DNA of 64,000 nt from Micromonospora cremea (GCF_900143515.1 NZ_FSQT01000001.1:2294001-2358000); one strand, 5' to 3'; positions 17,512-24,994 are shown, counted from the first letter of the stretch. Numbers and translations: made by a program. The notes: generated by a model not told the origin, from the sequence alone.

Positions 17512-18428
17512 CCGATGCTGACCCCTGCGCCGCGCATCATCGCCTGTATCGCCCGAGGTGTCGACGAGAACCGCGACAGCTCGGCGGCGGCCGACAGGGG
17601 GCCTGGACTGGCGAGCACCTGCGAGTGCCACACCGCCTCGACGGTCGCGTGCGGCCCCATCACCTGCTGGAGCTGGCCGTCGCGCACGTCCGGTGTGACG
17701 GTGAACGAGAGCGCCGGCGAGACGCCCCTGCCTCGCTTGGCCTCCCCCAGCGCCGCCGCGTGGCTCTGGAAGATCTGCTGCCGGTCGTCGGGCACGGCCA
17801 GCCGGCGCAGCATCGCGGGCACCGCGCCCAGGTCGGTGGCCGCCGACGGGCCGAGCAGCCAGGTCTGCTCCCGCAACTGCCCTGGAGACGCCGACACACC
17901 GGCCAGCGGATGATCCGGGCCGACCACGACCACGAGCCGGTAGTTCATCATCGGCCGGCAGGTGATCGCCGTGTCGACAACCGGCGGCTGCGGCCCGACC
18001 GCGATGTCCGCGGACCGGGTCAGCAACAGCGACTCGAACGAGCCCGGGTTGCGCACGCTCAGCTCGACATCGAGGTCGGCGGCCCGCTTCGCGAACAGCT
18101 CGATCAGCCCCGGCGCGGCGAACTCGGCGAACAGGCTGGATGCGGCCACCCGTAGCAGCCGCCGGCCACGTTTCGCGGCGGACACCTCAAGGATCGTCCG
18201 ATCCTGCAGACCCAACAGCTCCGCCGCGCGACTGGCCAGCCGGAGTCCGCCCGGGGTGAACGCGAGCCCCGCCGCCGTCTTGGTGAACAGCTTGTCCCCG
18301 AACTCCTTGCGCAACTGTGCGACGTGGAGCGACACGGCCGACTCGGACACCGCCAGCTCTGCGGCGGCCTGCTTGACGGACCCCAGCCGGACCACGGCGA
18401 CATATGCGCGCAGTTGCGTCGGGGTCAT
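17472..18428 (-). CDS. LysR-family regulator, probable cox operon regulator
   Basis: A 318-residue LysR-type regulator. The winged HTH occupies residues 1-60 (MTPTQLRAYVAVVRLGSVKQAAAELAVSESAVSLHVAQL), followed by a substrate-binding effector domain. ATG 18428 matches the usual LysR N-terminus; a GTG at 18437 sits too close to GGAGG but cannot be excluded. It lies tail-to-tail with the cox operon and overlaps coxE by 40 nt. LysR proteins encoded beside cox operons often control them, so control of this operon is a fair inference. Confidence 0.85.
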   Translation of the reverse strand: MTPTQLRAYVAVVRLGSVKQAAAELAVSESAVSLHVAQLRKEFGDKLFTKTAAGLAFTPGGLRLASRAAELLGLQDRTILEVSAAKRGRRLLRVAASSLFAEFAAPGLIELFAKRAADLDVELSVRNPGSFESLLLTRSADIAVGPQPPVVDTAITCRPMMNYRLVVVVGPDHPLAGVSASPGQLREQTWLLGPSAATDLGAVPAMLRRLAVPDDRQQIFQSHAAALGEAKRGRGVSPALSFTVTPDVRDGQLQQVMGPHATVEAVWHSQVLASPGPLSAAAELSRFSSTPRAIQAMMRGAGVSIGHFRPSVHVTLWS

Positions 18429-18561
18429 CGGCGTCACCCACCTCCCCGCCCGATCGCTGGTTCGGCTCTCCGTCGAGACGAACCTCGATCATCCCCGCTG
18501 AACTGCCCCGCCGCCAGCGTCGGTTCACCCGAGCGCAGCCGCCCCCGCGCCACTAATCGGC

Positions 18562-18590
18562 TTGCCGGTTCGGGGGCGCTTGCCTACCGT
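18562..18590 (+). promoter_or_regulatory. Promoter candidate for Y RNA units 1-2
   Basis: TTGCCG (18562-18567) and TACCGT (18585-18590) are 17 nt apart and fit the actinobacterial housekeeping -35/-10 pattern. A start 6-7 nt after the -10 would fall at about 18596, inside the 5' strand of the first Y RNA terminal stem. Confidence 0.6.
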
Positions 18591-18757
18591 CGTGGGGCAC
18601 CTCCCGGTGCGCAGGCAACGGCTACTTCCTCTTCCGAAGGTGAGACGTGGGTTCGAATCCCACCGCCACTTCGGGTGGCGTCGACCAGTGGCCCAGGTCG
18701 CCTTGGCCCGCAAGGGCCGGTCGCCGTCGCCGCTTCGATCTCGGGAGGCGCCCTACG
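18591..18757 (+). ncRNA. yrlA-like: Y RNA-like unit 1, with tRNA-like module
   Basis: A terminal helix pairs 18591-18605 with 18743-18757: 15 positions, one A/C mismatch, one G.U. An internal loop follows (5' GGTGCGCA, 3' CGCTTCGATCTC). A second helix pairs GGCAACGG (18614-18621) with CCGTCGCC (18724-18731). The outer part mimics a circularly permuted tRNA: a T arm GTGGGTTCGAATCCCAC (18647-18663), an acceptor-like stem CGCCAC/GTGGCG capped by TTCGG (18664-18680), a D-arm-like stretch, then a GGCCC-GCAA-GGGCC hairpin (18705-18718). Bacterial YrlA RNAs are known Ro60/Rsr partners with tRNA-like ends. Position upstream of the TROVE gene and the two-helix frame support this call. Confidence 0.8.
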
Positions 18758-18866
18758 CCGCACGCCCGGTGCGACGGACACGGCTACTTCTATGGTGACG
18801 GCCCTGCAAGGGCCTCGCGGTTCGAATCCGCGAACACCGTGTCCACTTTTGATCTCGGGCGTGCGG
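18758..18866 (+). ncRNA. Y RNA-like unit 2, T arm only
   Basis: The terminal helix is a perfect 10 bp, CCGCACGCCC (18758-18767) with GGGCGTGCGG (18857-18866). It can extend outward through 18754/18870. The same internal loop follows (GGTGCGAC / TTTTGATCTC). The second helix GGACACGG (18776-18783) with CCGTGTCC (18837-18844) differs from units 1, 3 and 4 by compensatory changes on both strands. The outer part is shorter: a GGCCC-TGCAA-GGGCC hairpin and a perfect T arm CGCGGTTCGAATCCGCG (18816-18832), with no acceptor-like or D-arm-like part. It abuts unit 1 with no space for a promoter, so the two probably come from one precursor. Confidence 0.75.
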
Positions 18867-18906
18867 CGTGACCACATCCCTCTCGCTTTCGAGATCGCAA
18901 ACTCCA

Positions 18907-18936
18907 TTGCCCGGCCGGTGCCGCCACCGCTACGGT
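18907..18936 (+). promoter_or_regulatory. Promoter candidate for Y RNA units 3-4 and rsr
   Basis: TTGCCC (18907-18912) and TACGGT (18931-18936), 18 nt apart. A start 6-7 nt downstream lands at about 18943, the first paired base of unit 3. The arrangement copies that before unit 1. Confidence 0.55.
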
Positions 18937-18942
18937 CGTGAC

Positions 18943-19037
18943 CGCACTTCCCGGTGCGGCAGGCGACGGTTACATCTGGAGGGGTTCACGCTCCGGTGAA
19001 AGACCACCCGTCGCCGACCTCGATCTCGGGGAGCGCG
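18943..19037 (+). ncRNA. Y RNA-like unit 3, minimal form
   Basis: The terminal helix pairs CGCACTTCCC (18943-18952) with GGGGAGCGCG (19028-19037), with one mismatch and one G.U. The second helix GGCGACGG (18962-18969) pairs perfectly with CCGTCGCC (19008-19015). The conserved single-stranded elements GGTGCGGCA and CTCGATCTC are kept. Between the helices there is only a short TTCAC/GTGAA hairpin; no T arm, acceptor-like stem or D arm is present. It resembles a Y RNA reduced to its Ro-binding stem. The 3' strand overlaps the long 5' strand of unit 4, so the two terminal helices compete. Confidence 0.65.
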
Positions 19038-19195
19038 CGACCACGCCGCACACCCGGTGCGCAGGCAACGGTTACTTCAGGGTTCCGCAGATGGGGGTTC
19101 GAGTCCCTCGACGCCTTCGGGCGGATGGTTCAACGGACAGAACGGCGGACTAGTCCGTGGCCGATTCTGATCTCGGGTGTGCGGTGTGGTCGCGC
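19035..19195 (+). ncRNA. yrlA-like: Y RNA-like unit 4, with tRNA-like module, in the rsr leader
   Basis: The terminal helix is 21 bp (19035-19055 with 19175-19195), with only one G.U. The shared internal loop follows (GGTGCGCA / TTCTGATCTC). The second helix is GGCAACGG (19064-19071) with CCGTGGCC (19155-19162), one mismatch. The outer part is a clear permuted tRNA: T arm (19093-19109, loop TTCGAGT), CGCC-TTCG-GGCG capped acceptor-like stem (19112-19123), D arm GTTC-AACGGACA-GAAC (19128-19143), and a short palindrome CGGACTAGTCCG (19146-19157) at the anticodon-arm position. It ends 30 nt before the rsr ATG, so it is either processed from the rsr leader or part of it. Confidence 0.8.
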
Positions 19196-19224
19196 CTTCC
19201 CGGCCGACTGACGTGGGGGACGTC

Positions 19225-20754
19225 ATGGCCAAGTTCAACCTCAAGCTGCGCAAGAGCCGACACCAGCCGATGACCGCCGAGGGCGCGCGGGGCTTCACCC
19301 GTGAGCCGCGCATCGAGCTGTTCCTGCTCGGTGTGTCGAACATGGTCGGCGAGGACACCTTCTACGAGGGCGCCACGGACCGGGACGCTCGCTTCCGCGA
19401 CCTGGTCGCCGCCGTGGCCGTCGCCGACCCCGACTGGTTCTCCCGTTTCGTGCCGTGGCTCCGGTCCGGCGCGATGATGCGCTCGGCGTCCGTGGTCGCG
19501 GCCCTGGAGGGCGCTCGCGCCCAGGTTGCCGCAGCGATTCCGGGTTCGCGGGCGATCGTGGACGCGGCGTTGCAGCGTGCGGACGAGCCGGGCGAGGCTC
19601 TGGCGTACTGGCTGGCTCGCCATGGCCGGGCGCTGCCCAAGCCGGTGAAGCGGGGCATCGCCGACGCGGCGGTCCGCCTGTACACCGAGCGGAGTCTGCT
19701 CAAGTACGACTCCGTCGGGAACACGGTGCGCTTCGGTGACGTCATCGACCTGTCCCACCCCACCGCGAAGGACGAGCGGCAGGGTGACCTGTTCCGGCAC
19801 GCGCTGGATCGGCGCCACCGGCGGGACAACCCGCTGCCGGCGTCGCTCCGGATGCTGGCGGCGCGGGACGCGCTCATGGCGTTGCCGGTCGAGCAGCGCC
19901 GGGAGGTCGCCGATCCGGCGGCGCTCGGCGCGGCCGGTATGACGTGGGAGGCCCTGGCCGGCTGGCGACAGGGCGCGATGGACGCCGCCGCGTGGGAGTC
20001 GGTCATCCCGAGCATGGGCTACCTGGCGATGCTGCGTAACCTGCGCAACTTCGACCAGGCCGGAGTCGGCGACGCCGTCGCCGAGGCGGTGGCGGCCAGG
20101 CTCGCCGATCCCGGCGAGGTCGCCGGCTCGCGGGTGCTGCCGATGCGCTTCCTGTCGGCGTACAACGCGGCACCGAGCCTGCGGTGGGCGTACCCGCTGG
20201 AGAAGGCGTTGCAGCACGCCCTGGTGAACGTGCCCGCCCTGGACGGGCGGACCCTGATCCTCATCGACACGTCCGGTTCGATGCAGAGTTCGTTCAGCAG
20301 GGACGGCACGCTGCGCTGCTGGGACGCTGCCACGGTGTTCGGTCTCGCGCTGGCCGCCCGGGCGCAGGCGGCGACGGTGGTGTCGTTCTCCAATGCCAGC
20401 CGGGTGTTCCCGGCAGTGGGCGGCGAGTCGGTACTGGCGGCGGTGCGGCGGTTCAAGGACGACGGCTACTTCTACGGCATGGGAACCGACACCGAGAGGG
20501 CGGTACGCGAGCACTACGACCGGCACGACCGGGTGGTCATCCTCACCGATGAGCAGGCTCACTGGCACGGTGCGGCGGACGTCGCCGCAGCGGTGCCCGC
20601 AGCTGTACCGGTGTACACGTGGAACCTCGCCGGGTACCGGGTCGGGCACACGCCGACTGACGGCGACCGGCACACCTTCGGTGGTCTGTCCGACGCCGCG
20701 TTCGCGATGATCCCGCTCATCGAGGCCGGCTCCCGCGACCAGTGGCCCTTCTGA
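19225..20754 (+). CDS. rsr: TROVE-domain protein, bacterial Ro60 orthologue (Rsr)
   Basis: A 509-residue Ro60-type protein. The TROVE HEAT-repeat ring fills residues 1-335 (FTREPRIELFLLGVSNMVGEDTFYE at the start, WAYPLEKALQHALVNVP near its end). The VWA domain begins at about residue 342 with TLILIDTSGSM, an intact DxSxS MIDAS site, and includes VVILTDEQAHW. Ro60 rings bind misfolded RNA through the central hole and Y RNA on the outer surface; bacterial Rsr joins the exonuclease PNPase in RNA decay. ATG 19225 follows GGGGGA by 4 nt; a longer frame to 19177 would begin inside Y unit 4. Four Y-like RNAs directly upstream make the functional link strong. Confidence 0.93.
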   Translation: MAKFNLKLRKSRHQPMTAEGARGFTREPRIELFLLGVSNMVGEDTFYEGATDRDARFRDLVAAVAVADPDWFSRFVPWLRSGAMMRSASVVAALEGARAQVAAAIPGSRAIVDAALQRADEPGEALAYWLARHGRALPKPVKRGIADAAVRLYTERSLLKYDSVGNTVRFGDVIDLSHPTAKDERQGDLFRHALDRRHRRDNPLPASLRMLAARDALMALPVEQRREVADPAALGAAGMTWEALAGWRQGAMDAAAWESVIPSMGYLAMLRNLRNFDQAGVGDAVAEAVAARLADPGEVAGSRVLPMRFLSAYNAAPSLRWAYPLEKALQHALVNVPALDGRTLILIDTSGSMQSSFSRDGTLRCWDAATVFGLALAARAQAATVVSFSNASRVFPAVGGESVLAAVRRFKDDGYFYGMGTDTERAVREHYDRHDRVVILTDEQAHWHGAADVAAAVPAAVPVYTWNLAGYRVGHTPTDGDRHTFGGLSDAAFAMIPLIEAGSRDQWPF

Positions 20755-20756
20755 TG

Positions 20757-20789
20757 CCCGCTGCGGGGCTGAACATGCCCCGCAGCGGG
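20757..20789. terminator. Terminator after rsr
   Basis: Perfect 12-bp arms 20757-20768 and 20778-20789 (CCCGCTGCGGGG and complement) around a 9-nt loop, directly after the rsr stop codon and before the convergent small membrane gene. Confidence 0.8.
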
Positions 20790-20817
20790 ATCGGCCGCCG
20801 CCCGCCTCGTCGACCGC

Positions 20818-20934
20818 TCAGCGGCGGTTGCGGCCTCGACGCACCGCCCAGATTCCACCAGCGATTGCCGCCGCCGTTGGCAGGAGACAGCAGAGGGTCA
20901 GGATGGACAGGTGCCACGGCTTGATCGCTCCCAC
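20818..20934 (-). CDS. Small single-pass membrane protein
   Basis: A 38-residue peptide from GTG 20934: a short basic N-terminus with KPWHLS, one hydrophobic helix (ILTLCCLLPTAAAIAGGIWAV) and a positively charged tail RRGRNRR. The shape matches the small hydrophobic proteins common in Streptomyces and Micromonospora. The upstream extension of the same frame is Arg/Gly-rich and not protein-like. No clear ribosome-binding site is seen. Function unknown. Confidence 0.45.
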   Translation of the reverse strand: MGAIKPWHLSILTLCCLLPTAAAIAGGIWAVRRGRNRR

Positions 20935-20990
20935 GGCTGCGAGAGTAGGCGCCGTCGACCACCGGCGCTGCCCCGGCGGACGTTGGATGC

Positions 20991-21413
20991 TCAGACGATG
21001 TGCACCAGCCGGAAGCGCTCGGTCACCACCAGGGTGTCGTCGTTCACCGTGAAGCCGGGATCGCCCAACTCCGCGCGCACTTCCGCGCTGTGCCAGAACG
21101 TCTCGTGCCCCGCTCGCCACTGCGCCACCGACTCGTCTCCCTCGCCCTCGGCCAGGGCGTGTTGCAGGTCGACGTCAGCGAGCCGGAGCACACGCACCTC
21201 GGTCAGCTCGATCACCGCGACCCGTCGGTCCTCGGAGTCCACGACCGCGGATCGCTGCCCTACCTCGGGCAGCGGCTCGTTCGCGACCTCGTATCCGACC
21301 AGCAGGGCGGACGTCGAGGTCTTCGCACCGGACAGGATCGCGGCCACCAGCTGGTCCCGCAGCGGCCCGGGGAACGCGAACTCGGCGCGCGGCAGATCAT
21401 CGACGAGGTCCAT
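20991..21413 (-). CDS. ASCH-domain protein
   Basis: A 140-residue ASCH (PUA-like fold) protein. The family signature is the GxKTSTSALLVGYE segment at about residues 28-42, with a nucleic-acid-binding groove predicted next to it. Strands such as RVAVIELTEVRVLRLADVD and the C-terminal DDTLVVTERFRLVHIV fit the fold. ATG 21413 was chosen because conserved sequence begins there (MDLVDDLPRAEFAFPGPLRD). ASCH proteins are thought to bind RNA and some are nucleases or amidohydrolases; no specific role can be given. It lies near the Ro60 gene, but a link is not shown. Confidence 0.75.
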   Translation of the reverse strand: MDLVDDLPRAEFAFPGPLRDQLVAAILSGAKTSTSALLVGYEVANEPLPEVGQRSAVVDSEDRRVAVIELTEVRVLRLADVDLQHALAEGEGDESVAQWRAGHETFWHSAEVRAELGDPGFTVNDDTLVVTERFRLVHIV

Positions 21414-21524
21414 GCGGGGAGGGTACGCGGTACGACGAGCCGCGATTGACATACGGCGGGGGACGCCGGCAGATGGCGGTGGCACAAGCACGCGCACGGG
21501 ATCGCTGGCCTACGATCTGGCCCC

Positions 21525-22229
21525 ATGCGTCGAGTTGCGCCGATACTGGCATTCGTGCTCCTGATGACCCTGTCCGCCTGCACCTCGGAGCCAGAGGAGA
21601 GCGGACACGCCGCGCTGGCCCTCTTCCTGGACAGCGACGTGACGGCAGCCACGAAGGGTGCCGTGGAGCAGCGGCTACGGTCGATGCCCAGCGTCGAGGA
21701 CGTCGCCCTCGAAACCCGCGAGCAGGCGTACGAGAGCTTGAAGGAGTCGTTGAAGGACAGTCCGGACCTGCTGGCGGATCTGCGGCCGGAGGTCATGCCG
21801 GAGTCGTTTCGCGCCACCGTCACCGATGCCTCGATCGCCGAGGCGGTCGAGCTGGTGATGGCTGAGGTTGACGGCGTCGAGGATGTGGCGCTCAGGACCG
21901 CACAGACAGACCCACTGCCGTCGCGCATCGGGGTCATCGTCCGGCTGGAGTCGACGGTGACCGGCGAGCAGCGAGCCACCGTGGAGAAGGCCGTCCGGGC
22001 GCTGCCGGATGCGGAGTCGGTCGAGTTCGAGGAGCGCGACGCCGCGTACGAACGCCTGCGCGAGCAGTGCCGGGGCAAGGGCGACCTGGTCACGCAGCTC
22101 GGCCCACAGATGACGCGCGCGTCGTTGCGCTTCCAGATGCCCTTGGACCCGAAGGGGCCGGGGCTCGCCGAGCTTCTGAAACTCGACGGGGTCGACGTTG
22201 TGCGACTGGTCCCGGTGGCGATGGTGTAG
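21525..22229 (+). CDS. Lipoprotein with two FtsX-ectodomain-like repeats
   Basis: A 234-residue secreted lipoprotein. A signal peptide with lipobox LSAC places the acylated cysteine near residue 19. The mature part consists of two related domains: residues 27-125 (ALALFLDSDVTAATKGAVEQRLRSMPSVEDV...TREQAYESLKE) and 130-234 (IGVIVRLESTVTGEQRATVEKAVRALPDAESV...ERDAAYERLRE). Both match the extracellular loop of the cell-division permease FtsX, which in FtsEX activates peptidoglycan hydrolases. There are no membrane helices besides the signal, so this is a stand-alone, duplicated FtsX ectodomain. A role in regulating a cell-wall hydrolase is possible but unproven. Confidence 0.75.
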   Translation: MRRVAPILAFVLLMTLSACTSEPEESGHAALALFLDSDVTAATKGAVEQRLRSMPSVEDVALETREQAYESLKESLKDSPDLLADLRPEVMPESFRATVTDASIAEAVELVMAEVDGVEDVALRTAQTDPLPSRIGVIVRLESTVTGEQRATVEKAVRALPDAESVEFEERDAAYERLREQCRGKGDLVTQLGPQMTRASLRFQMPLDPKGPGLAELLKLDGVDVVRLVPVAMV

Positions 22230-22279
22230 TCGCGCACCTCGCGCCGGGCAGCGCGTGCCCTGCCGGCTCTTGTCAGTGG

Positions 22280-23047
22280 CTAGCGCTGCCAGACGTCGAG
22301 GGTCCGGACGCTGTCACGCACGACGCGGTCCAGGATGGCGGGGTTTCCGCTGGTGCCCTCCCATCCCTGATCGTTGAGCACGGTCACCGCCCCGTCGACG
22401 CGTGCCACGGCTGTCTGGCTGGACGCGGTGCCGCCGGTTCGTTCTCCGATCAGGCTCGTCTCGGCCCACGTCCTGGTGACCAGCAGCGCCTCGTCCCCGA
22501 CACCGGGCACAGCTCGCCCCTCGACGTCGACGGGGTTGCCGGCCTCCTTGTAGGAGGGGCACGCCTGCACGGCACCACGCAGCCGCCGCATGTAGTCGGA
22601 GGCGCCGTCGCCGTCGAAGGTGAAGATCGTTTGGTGGATCATGCCCTGCGGCACGTTGCTGTCTGGTTCGCCGGGTGTCTTGTAGGTGACGGTCATCGAG
22701 GCGCTCGCGGTGACCTGTCGGCCTCCGGTGCCGAACTCGTTGCCGCACATCGTCGGCAAGGCGTCCGCGACGGGCGTCGCCCGTCGGGCGGACTTGCGCA
22801 GTTCGGGTGGCAGCTCGACGAAGGCCGACGTCGGGACCGTCGCCCGGATGCTTGCGCTCGGAGACGGTTGGTCTGCCTGGCTCGTAGGTGCCGACGCGGT
22901 CGTCGGTGGCGCGGTCGACGGAGCCGAACCCGGCTGGTCCTCCCCAACGGTGCAGGCGGTGGTGAGCGCGACGGTGGCGAGCAACGGCGCGATCAGCGCA
23001 ATCGTCCTTCGCGCTCGGGCACTCGGTGGCGGCGTGCGGCGGATCAT
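22280..23047 (-). CDS. Secreted lipoprotein, PknH-sensor-like
   Basis: A 255-residue lipoprotein: basic N-terminus, hydrophobic core, lipobox ALTTAC near residue 32, then a Ser/Thr/Pro/Ala-rich linker (about 37-70), then a globular domain with paired cysteines (TMCGNEF and VQACPSYKE). The domain outline (small secreted domain, about 180 residues, two Cys, QTIFTFDGDGASDYMRRL) resembles PknH/LppP-type extracellular sensor domains. The assignment rests on shape, not a clear motif. GAGGAGG stands 5 nt before ATG 23047; two alternative start codons lie just upstream. It converges on the FtsX-like lipoprotein gene. Confidence 0.65.
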   Translation of the reverse strand: MIRRTPPPSARARRTIALIAPLLATVALTTACTVGEDQPGSAPSTAPPTTASAPTSQADQPSPSASIRATVPTSAFVELPPELRKSARRATPVADALPTMCGNEFGTGGRQVTASASMTVTYKTPGEPDSNVPQGMIHQTIFTFDGDGASDYMRRLRGAVQACPSYKEAGNPVDVEGRAVPGVGDEALLVTRTWAETSLIGERTGGTASSQTAVARVDGAVTVLNDQGWEGTSGNPAILDRVVRDSVRTLDVWQR

Positions 23048-23148
23048 CATCACCTCCTCGGCTCTGCCCGGTCATGCCCTGCGACGAGCCGACCGAAACG
23101 ATTGTCGCCCGGGCAGGCAGCGCCAGGAGGTCACCACGCGGCGGGACC

Positions 23149-23898
23149 TCAGCTCACGTCGGGCAGCCACGGCCCGAGCACGGCGGGATCGGCGACGGCC
23201 TTCTCCACCTGCGTACGCTCCTGCGCGGTCAGCGACAGCGCCCGGAGACGGGTCCCCCAGTCGGGCAGGCGCTCGGCCTCCCCCAAGGCAACCGACAGTT
23301 CGATCAGCCCGGCGAGCGCCAACCCCTGCTCGACCGCCGGGGCGTTGTCGCCGTGCCGGCGCAGCCCCGAGTTGAGCGCCCGGAACGCCGCGCGGTCGTC
23401 CATCTTGAACTCGCGCAGAATCCGGGCGTTGTCGAGCACCCGGGCCAGCCCCTGCAACTCCTTCGACCCGCCGTACTCCACCTCAGCCGGCTCGTCGCGC
23501 TGGATGAAGATGATGGTGTTGCCGGACGGGTCGACGATACTGAACCGCGACGCGCCGGACCGGTAACGGGTCACCCTGGGCAGTCCCTTGCCGAGCACCT
23601 TGCCGTAGGTGCGGCGCATCGCCTCGGTGAACGCCGCGTGGTACGCGGCAACCGCGTCCACCATCACCAAGCAGCCGCCGGTGTTCTCCGCCGACGGATC
23701 CAGGCCGCTCGGCGCACGACCGTAGTGCAGCGCGAACCCACTCCACCGGAAGGCCAGGTAGACGTACGGCCTGGTCTGCTCGTAGGTCACCTCGAACCCG
23801 AGCGCACGCCAGAAGGCCAGGGTCTCCTCGGGCGACACGCAGTGCAGCAGGGGCACCGTGGTCTCGTTCGGCTGGACGCGGTCCTCGTTGATCGTCAT
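23149..23898 (-). CDS. VOC-family (glyoxalase/bleomycin-resistance) protein
   Basis: A 249-residue protein. Residues 1-130 form a vicinal-oxygen-chelate domain (PLLHCVSPEETLAFWRALGFEVTYEQTRPYVYLAF at the start, RFSIVDPSGNTIIFIQRDE at the end of the second motif). The remaining 115 residues are a helical tail rich in Ala, Leu and Arg, longer than usual and of unknown function. ATG 23898 follows GGGAGTGG. The reaction cannot be predicted. It is transcribed away from the membrane protein gene that follows. Confidence 0.78.
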   Translation of the reverse strand: MTINEDRVQPNETTVPLLHCVSPEETLAFWRALGFEVTYEQTRPYVYLAFRWSGFALHYGRAPSGLDPSAENTGGCLVMVDAVAAYHAAFTEAMRRTYGKVLGKGLPRVTRYRSGASRFSIVDPSGNTIIFIQRDEPAEVEYGGSKELQGLARVLDNARILREFKMDDRAAFRALNSGLRRHGDNAPAVEQGLALAGLIELSVALGEAERLPDWGTRLRALSLTAQERTQVEKAVADPAVLGPWLPDVS

Positions 23899-24064
23899 CG
23901 CCACTCCCGGTCCGGTCGACAGGCCGGCCATTGTGCCAGCGCCGGGAAAGGGTCACGACCCAGTTCCCTCCTACCCAGGTAGGAGGCGCCGCTCCGACCA
24001 GTGGCCGCAACCGGGGCTCGCGGTCGGACGCGATCGGCGGACACGGTCGAGAGCATCTACAGAC

Positions 24065-24994
24065 ATGACTATCGCGCTGCGCCGGGCGGCACACTGGCAC
24101 CGCCCACTCATGGTTTTCGTCTACGCGATGGCGGTGCTGGCCGTCATCTCCGCGGTCGGCATCGTCGTCGACTCGCGCGTTCTCACCGGGTCGCCGATCT
24201 GGCTCAAGCCGTTCAAGTTCGCCGTGTCCTTCGTGGTGTACGGCACGACCCTCGCCTGGATGCTCTCCCTGCTGCCGCGCCGGAGCCGGGTCGCGGAGTG
24301 GGCGGGCACGGTCATCGTCGCGATGGCGGCGATCGAGATGGTGGTGATCGTCGGGCAGGTGCTCCGCGGTACGACCAGCCACTACAACGGGACCAGCCCA
24401 CTGAACGCCGCCCTCTTCACGGTGATGGGTGCGGCGATCATGGTGCTGTTCGCCGCGCAGTTCGTCATCGGGATCGTGGTGCTGCTGCGGCGGATCACCG
24501 ATCGGGCCGCCGCTCGCGCGGTCGGGTGGGGACTCGGCCTGTCGCTGCTGGGCATGCTCGTGGCGGTGCCGATGGTGCTGCCGATGCAGGAGCCGGGGAT
24601 CGACGGGGTCTCCGGGGCGCACGCCGTCGGCGTACTCGACGGCGGGCCTGGGCTGCCGTTGGTCGGCTGGAGCACCACCGGCGGGGACCTGCGGATCGGG
24701 CACTTCGTGGGGCTGCACGCCCTGCAGGCGCTGCCGATCCTGGCGATCCTGCTCAGCCGGTTCCTCGGGACGCGGCTGGACGAGCACACCCGGGCACGGC
24801 TGGTGGTCGTGGCGGGCGGGGCGTACGGCGTACTCACGGTGTTGTTGACCTGGCAGGCCCTGCGCGGACAGCCGCTGCTGCGCCCGGACGCGCTCACGCT
24901 GGCCGCCGTCGCGGCCCTGGTGGTCGCGACCGCGACCGCCACCGGCCTGGTGCTGGCCCGCCGGCGCAGCCCGGAACTGGCGCTGGCCGCATGA
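24065..24994 (+). CDS. Multi-pass membrane protein of unknown function
   Basis: A 309-residue protein with eight or nine hydrophobic helices. Features include IWLKPFKFAVSFVVYGTTLAWMLSLLP near the N-terminus, a periplasmic-looking loop LGG..TTGGDLRIGHFVGLHALQ, and a short cytoplasmic tail. It overlaps the next gene by 4 nt and is the first gene of an apparent operon with an ABA4-like membrane protein, a histidine kinase and a response regulator. It may be the sensed or controlled target of that pair. I do not recognise a named family. Confidence 0.75.
   Translation: MTIALRRAAHWHRPLMVFVYAMAVLAVISAVGIVVDSRVLTGSPIWLKPFKFAVSFVVYGTTLAWMLSLLPRRSRVAEWAGTVIVAMAAIEMVVIVGQVLRGTTSHYNGTSPLNAALFTVMGAAIMVLFAAQFVIGIVVLLRRITDRAAARAVGWGLGLSLLGMLVAVPMVLPMQEPGIDGVSGAHAVGVLDGGPGLPLVGWSTTGGDLRIGHFVGLHALQALPILAILLSRFLGTRLDEHTRARLVVVAGGAYGVLTVLLTWQALRGQPLLRPDALTLAAVAALVVATATATGLVLARRRSPELALAA

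Noticed and set aside
18641..18720. Possible genuine tRNA gene, from the GGTTCGAATCC T arm
   Set aside because: The order is T arm, then acceptor-like stem, then D arm, with no anticodon loop and no CCA-end acceptor pairing. It fits a permuted tRNA mimic within a Y RNA, not a tRNA gene.
18766..18840. Second tRNA-like candidate at 18.8 kb
   Set aside because: Only a T arm is present; acceptor, D and anticodon arms are missing, and the surrounding helices match the other Y-like units.
22067..23566. Long plus-strand frame through the lipoprotein and VOC genes
   Set aside because: It spans the end of one gene and the antisense of two others with no conserved motif. Two minus-strand genes with signal peptide and VOC motifs account for the DNA.
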